64,000 bases of DNA from Oscillospiraceae bacterium (lineage in GTDB: Bacteria > Bacillota > Clostridia > Oscillospirales > CAG-272): positions 18,308 through 82,307 of the forward strand of contig SVSG01000006.1 of NCBI GenBank assembly GCA_015064415.1, given 5' to 3'. The notes beneath the pieces are model-generated. The model had not been told where the DNA came from. It saw nothing but the letters and a program-made list of their open reading frames with translations, and searched no databases. The position numbers and the translations under genes were made by a program. This document shows, piece by piece, positions 63,389 to 64,000 of this stretch. The stretch's first letter is position 1. Each line of letters begins with the position of its first letter.

Positions 63389-63706
63389 TTACTTGATCAT
63401 AAGCTCCATACGTAGAGTTTGGGAAACAGAGTCACCGGCAACCATATAATCATCGTGCGCGTAGGCAACGACACTCTCGCCATTATTGCAGACGGTATAC
63501 GTTTCGTGATCCACGTAGATCTCTGCCTTGATGAGATCGCCCTCTGCAAGCGAACGGATCTCAAGACTTTTATCACTTATGTGAGGAAGCTTGTATGACG
63601 CGCCTTCGCTCAACTCATATTGATTTTCGCCGCTGTCCTCGTCAAACCAAGTGCTTTCCTTGTCGTATTTGTAGTCCCATTTCATGACTAACAAATGTTT
63701 ATCCAT
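63389..63706 (-). CDS. uncharacterised small protein
   Basis: This 105-residue acidic, beta-rich protein is not recognised. It has no signal peptide or membrane segment. It lies 13 bp after the 63720 gene and 21 bp before the TPR-like gene. AAGAGGTAAAAACT precedes the ATG. Confidence 0.6.
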   Translation of the reverse strand: MDKHLLVMKWDYKYDKESTWFDEDSGENQYELSEGASYKLPHISDKSLEIRSLAEGDLIKAEIYVDHETYTVCNNGESVVAYAHDDYMVAGDSVSQTLRMELMIK

Positions 63707-63719
63707 AGTTTTTACCTCT

Positions 63720-64000
63720 TTATTTATTCAGCGTAATGTCGTAGATAGCGTAGCTGTGCGAGCCGTTGTTTTCGGGGGCACAGTTAAGCCAGAAAATCAG
63801 TCTGTCGCAATCCTCTCCAAGCTCTACTGTGTATGTGGTGGGTTCCATATCCTTCGAAAGCGTAATTTCTTTCACGCATTCGTCATCTGCGCCGATCATC
63901 AGCGTAGTCTCGTCATCAATGAACGCCTCACCCGTTCTGTCGTGCTGCATACCGACCGTAAAGGTGACCGAGGTATATCCGCTGTCTTTGATATTCGCCA
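63720..64000 (-). CDS. C-terminal part of a protein with an NPCBM-like domain
   Basis: The frame is open to the window edge and the first codons lie outside. The visible 93 residues (Tyr-Thr-Ser-Val-Thr-Phe-Thr-Val-Gly-Met-Gln-His-Asp ... Leu-Ser-Lys ... Asp-Arg-Leu-Ile-Phe-Trp-Leu ... Tyr-Ala-Ile-Tyr-Asp-Ile-Thr-Leu) resemble the end of an NPCBM/galactose-binding beta-sandwich. That identity is tentative. It is the first visible gene of the leftward set of three. Confidence 0.5.
   Translation of the reverse strand, partial: ANIKDSGYTSVTFTVGMQHDRTGEAFIDDETTLMIGADDECVKEITLSKDMEPTTYTVELGEDCDRLIFWLNCAPENNGSHSYAIYDITLNK

Overview
The window looks like chromosomal DNA of a Gram-positive, endospore-lineage bacterium, most likely an uncultured gut member of the class Clostridia. 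The evidence is a Gpr-type spore protease, strong AGGAGG ribosome binding sites, many TTGACA-N17-TATAAT promoters, GC-rich coding DNA, and many intracellular carbohydrate enzymes without signal peptides. Species-level placement cannot be read from the sequence.

Layout. 0-1 kb: end of an SGNH hydrolase and a UxuB/YjmF-type mannonate (fructuronate) oxidoreductase. 1.04-2.62 kb: a small AT-rich island (ribbon-helix-helix protein, standalone winged-helix protein, unknown 272-residue protein) bounded by an exact 26-bp direct repeat. 2.6-23.4 kb: putative glycosidase, alkyladenine glycosylase, an aconitase-family hydratase / TIM-barrel epimerase / isocitrate dehydrogenase run, a lipoprotein behind an attenuator-like leader, an FAD oxidoreductase divergent from a DUF4091 glycosidase-like gene, TadA, a CPBP protease, an MsmK-type sugar ATPase, Tex, an RsuA-type pseudouridine synthase and a GH2 beta-galactosidase. 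23.4-28.6 kb: a leftward cluster reading response regulator, histidine kinase, HtrA and two MgtC paralogues. 28.9-33.4 kb: ychF-trmB-nitroreductase-truB, then a sialidase-like propeller protein. 33.4-40 kb: a uronate-isomerase homologue that has lost its metal-ligand motif, a PHP phosphatase-MutS-like-Lrp-aminotransferase operon, and gpr. 40-46 kb: an orphan solute-binding lipoprotein, then a metallo-beta-lactamase-fold gene, gltX and glnS. 46-54.7 kb: an EEP nuclease-like gene, a 1159-residue PHP/lamin-tail protein, DUF554, a DMT transporter, tandem alpha/beta hydrolases and eda. 54.7-55.9 kb: two divergent XRE regulators (one apparently frameshifted), a tandem array of hairpin-rich 185-bp repeats, and tRNA-Lys whose 3' end is one arm of a perfect 30-bp inverted repeat. 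56-60.5 kb: flavodoxin, ligA and an ABC-F ATPase. 60.6-64 kb: tRNA-Met and tRNA-Glu, followed by an AT-richer accessory segment with a phage-type S24 repressor, a divergent promoter pair with inverted-repeat operators, and uncharacterised genes running off the end.

How it fits together. UxuB, the uronate-isomerase homologue and Eda point to uronate catabolism. GH2, DUF4091, sialidase-like and other TIM-barrel proteins plus a multitask sugar ATPase point to intracellular processing of imported glycans. The aconitase-type hydratase with isocitrate dehydrogenase would give the oxidative route to 2-oxoglutarate. The strongest candidates for new biology are the tRNA-Lys hairpin-repeat array, the catalytically degenerate uronate isomerase, the PHP/lamin-tail protein, the attenuator-type leader at 10.7 kb, and the small island with direct-repeat ends.
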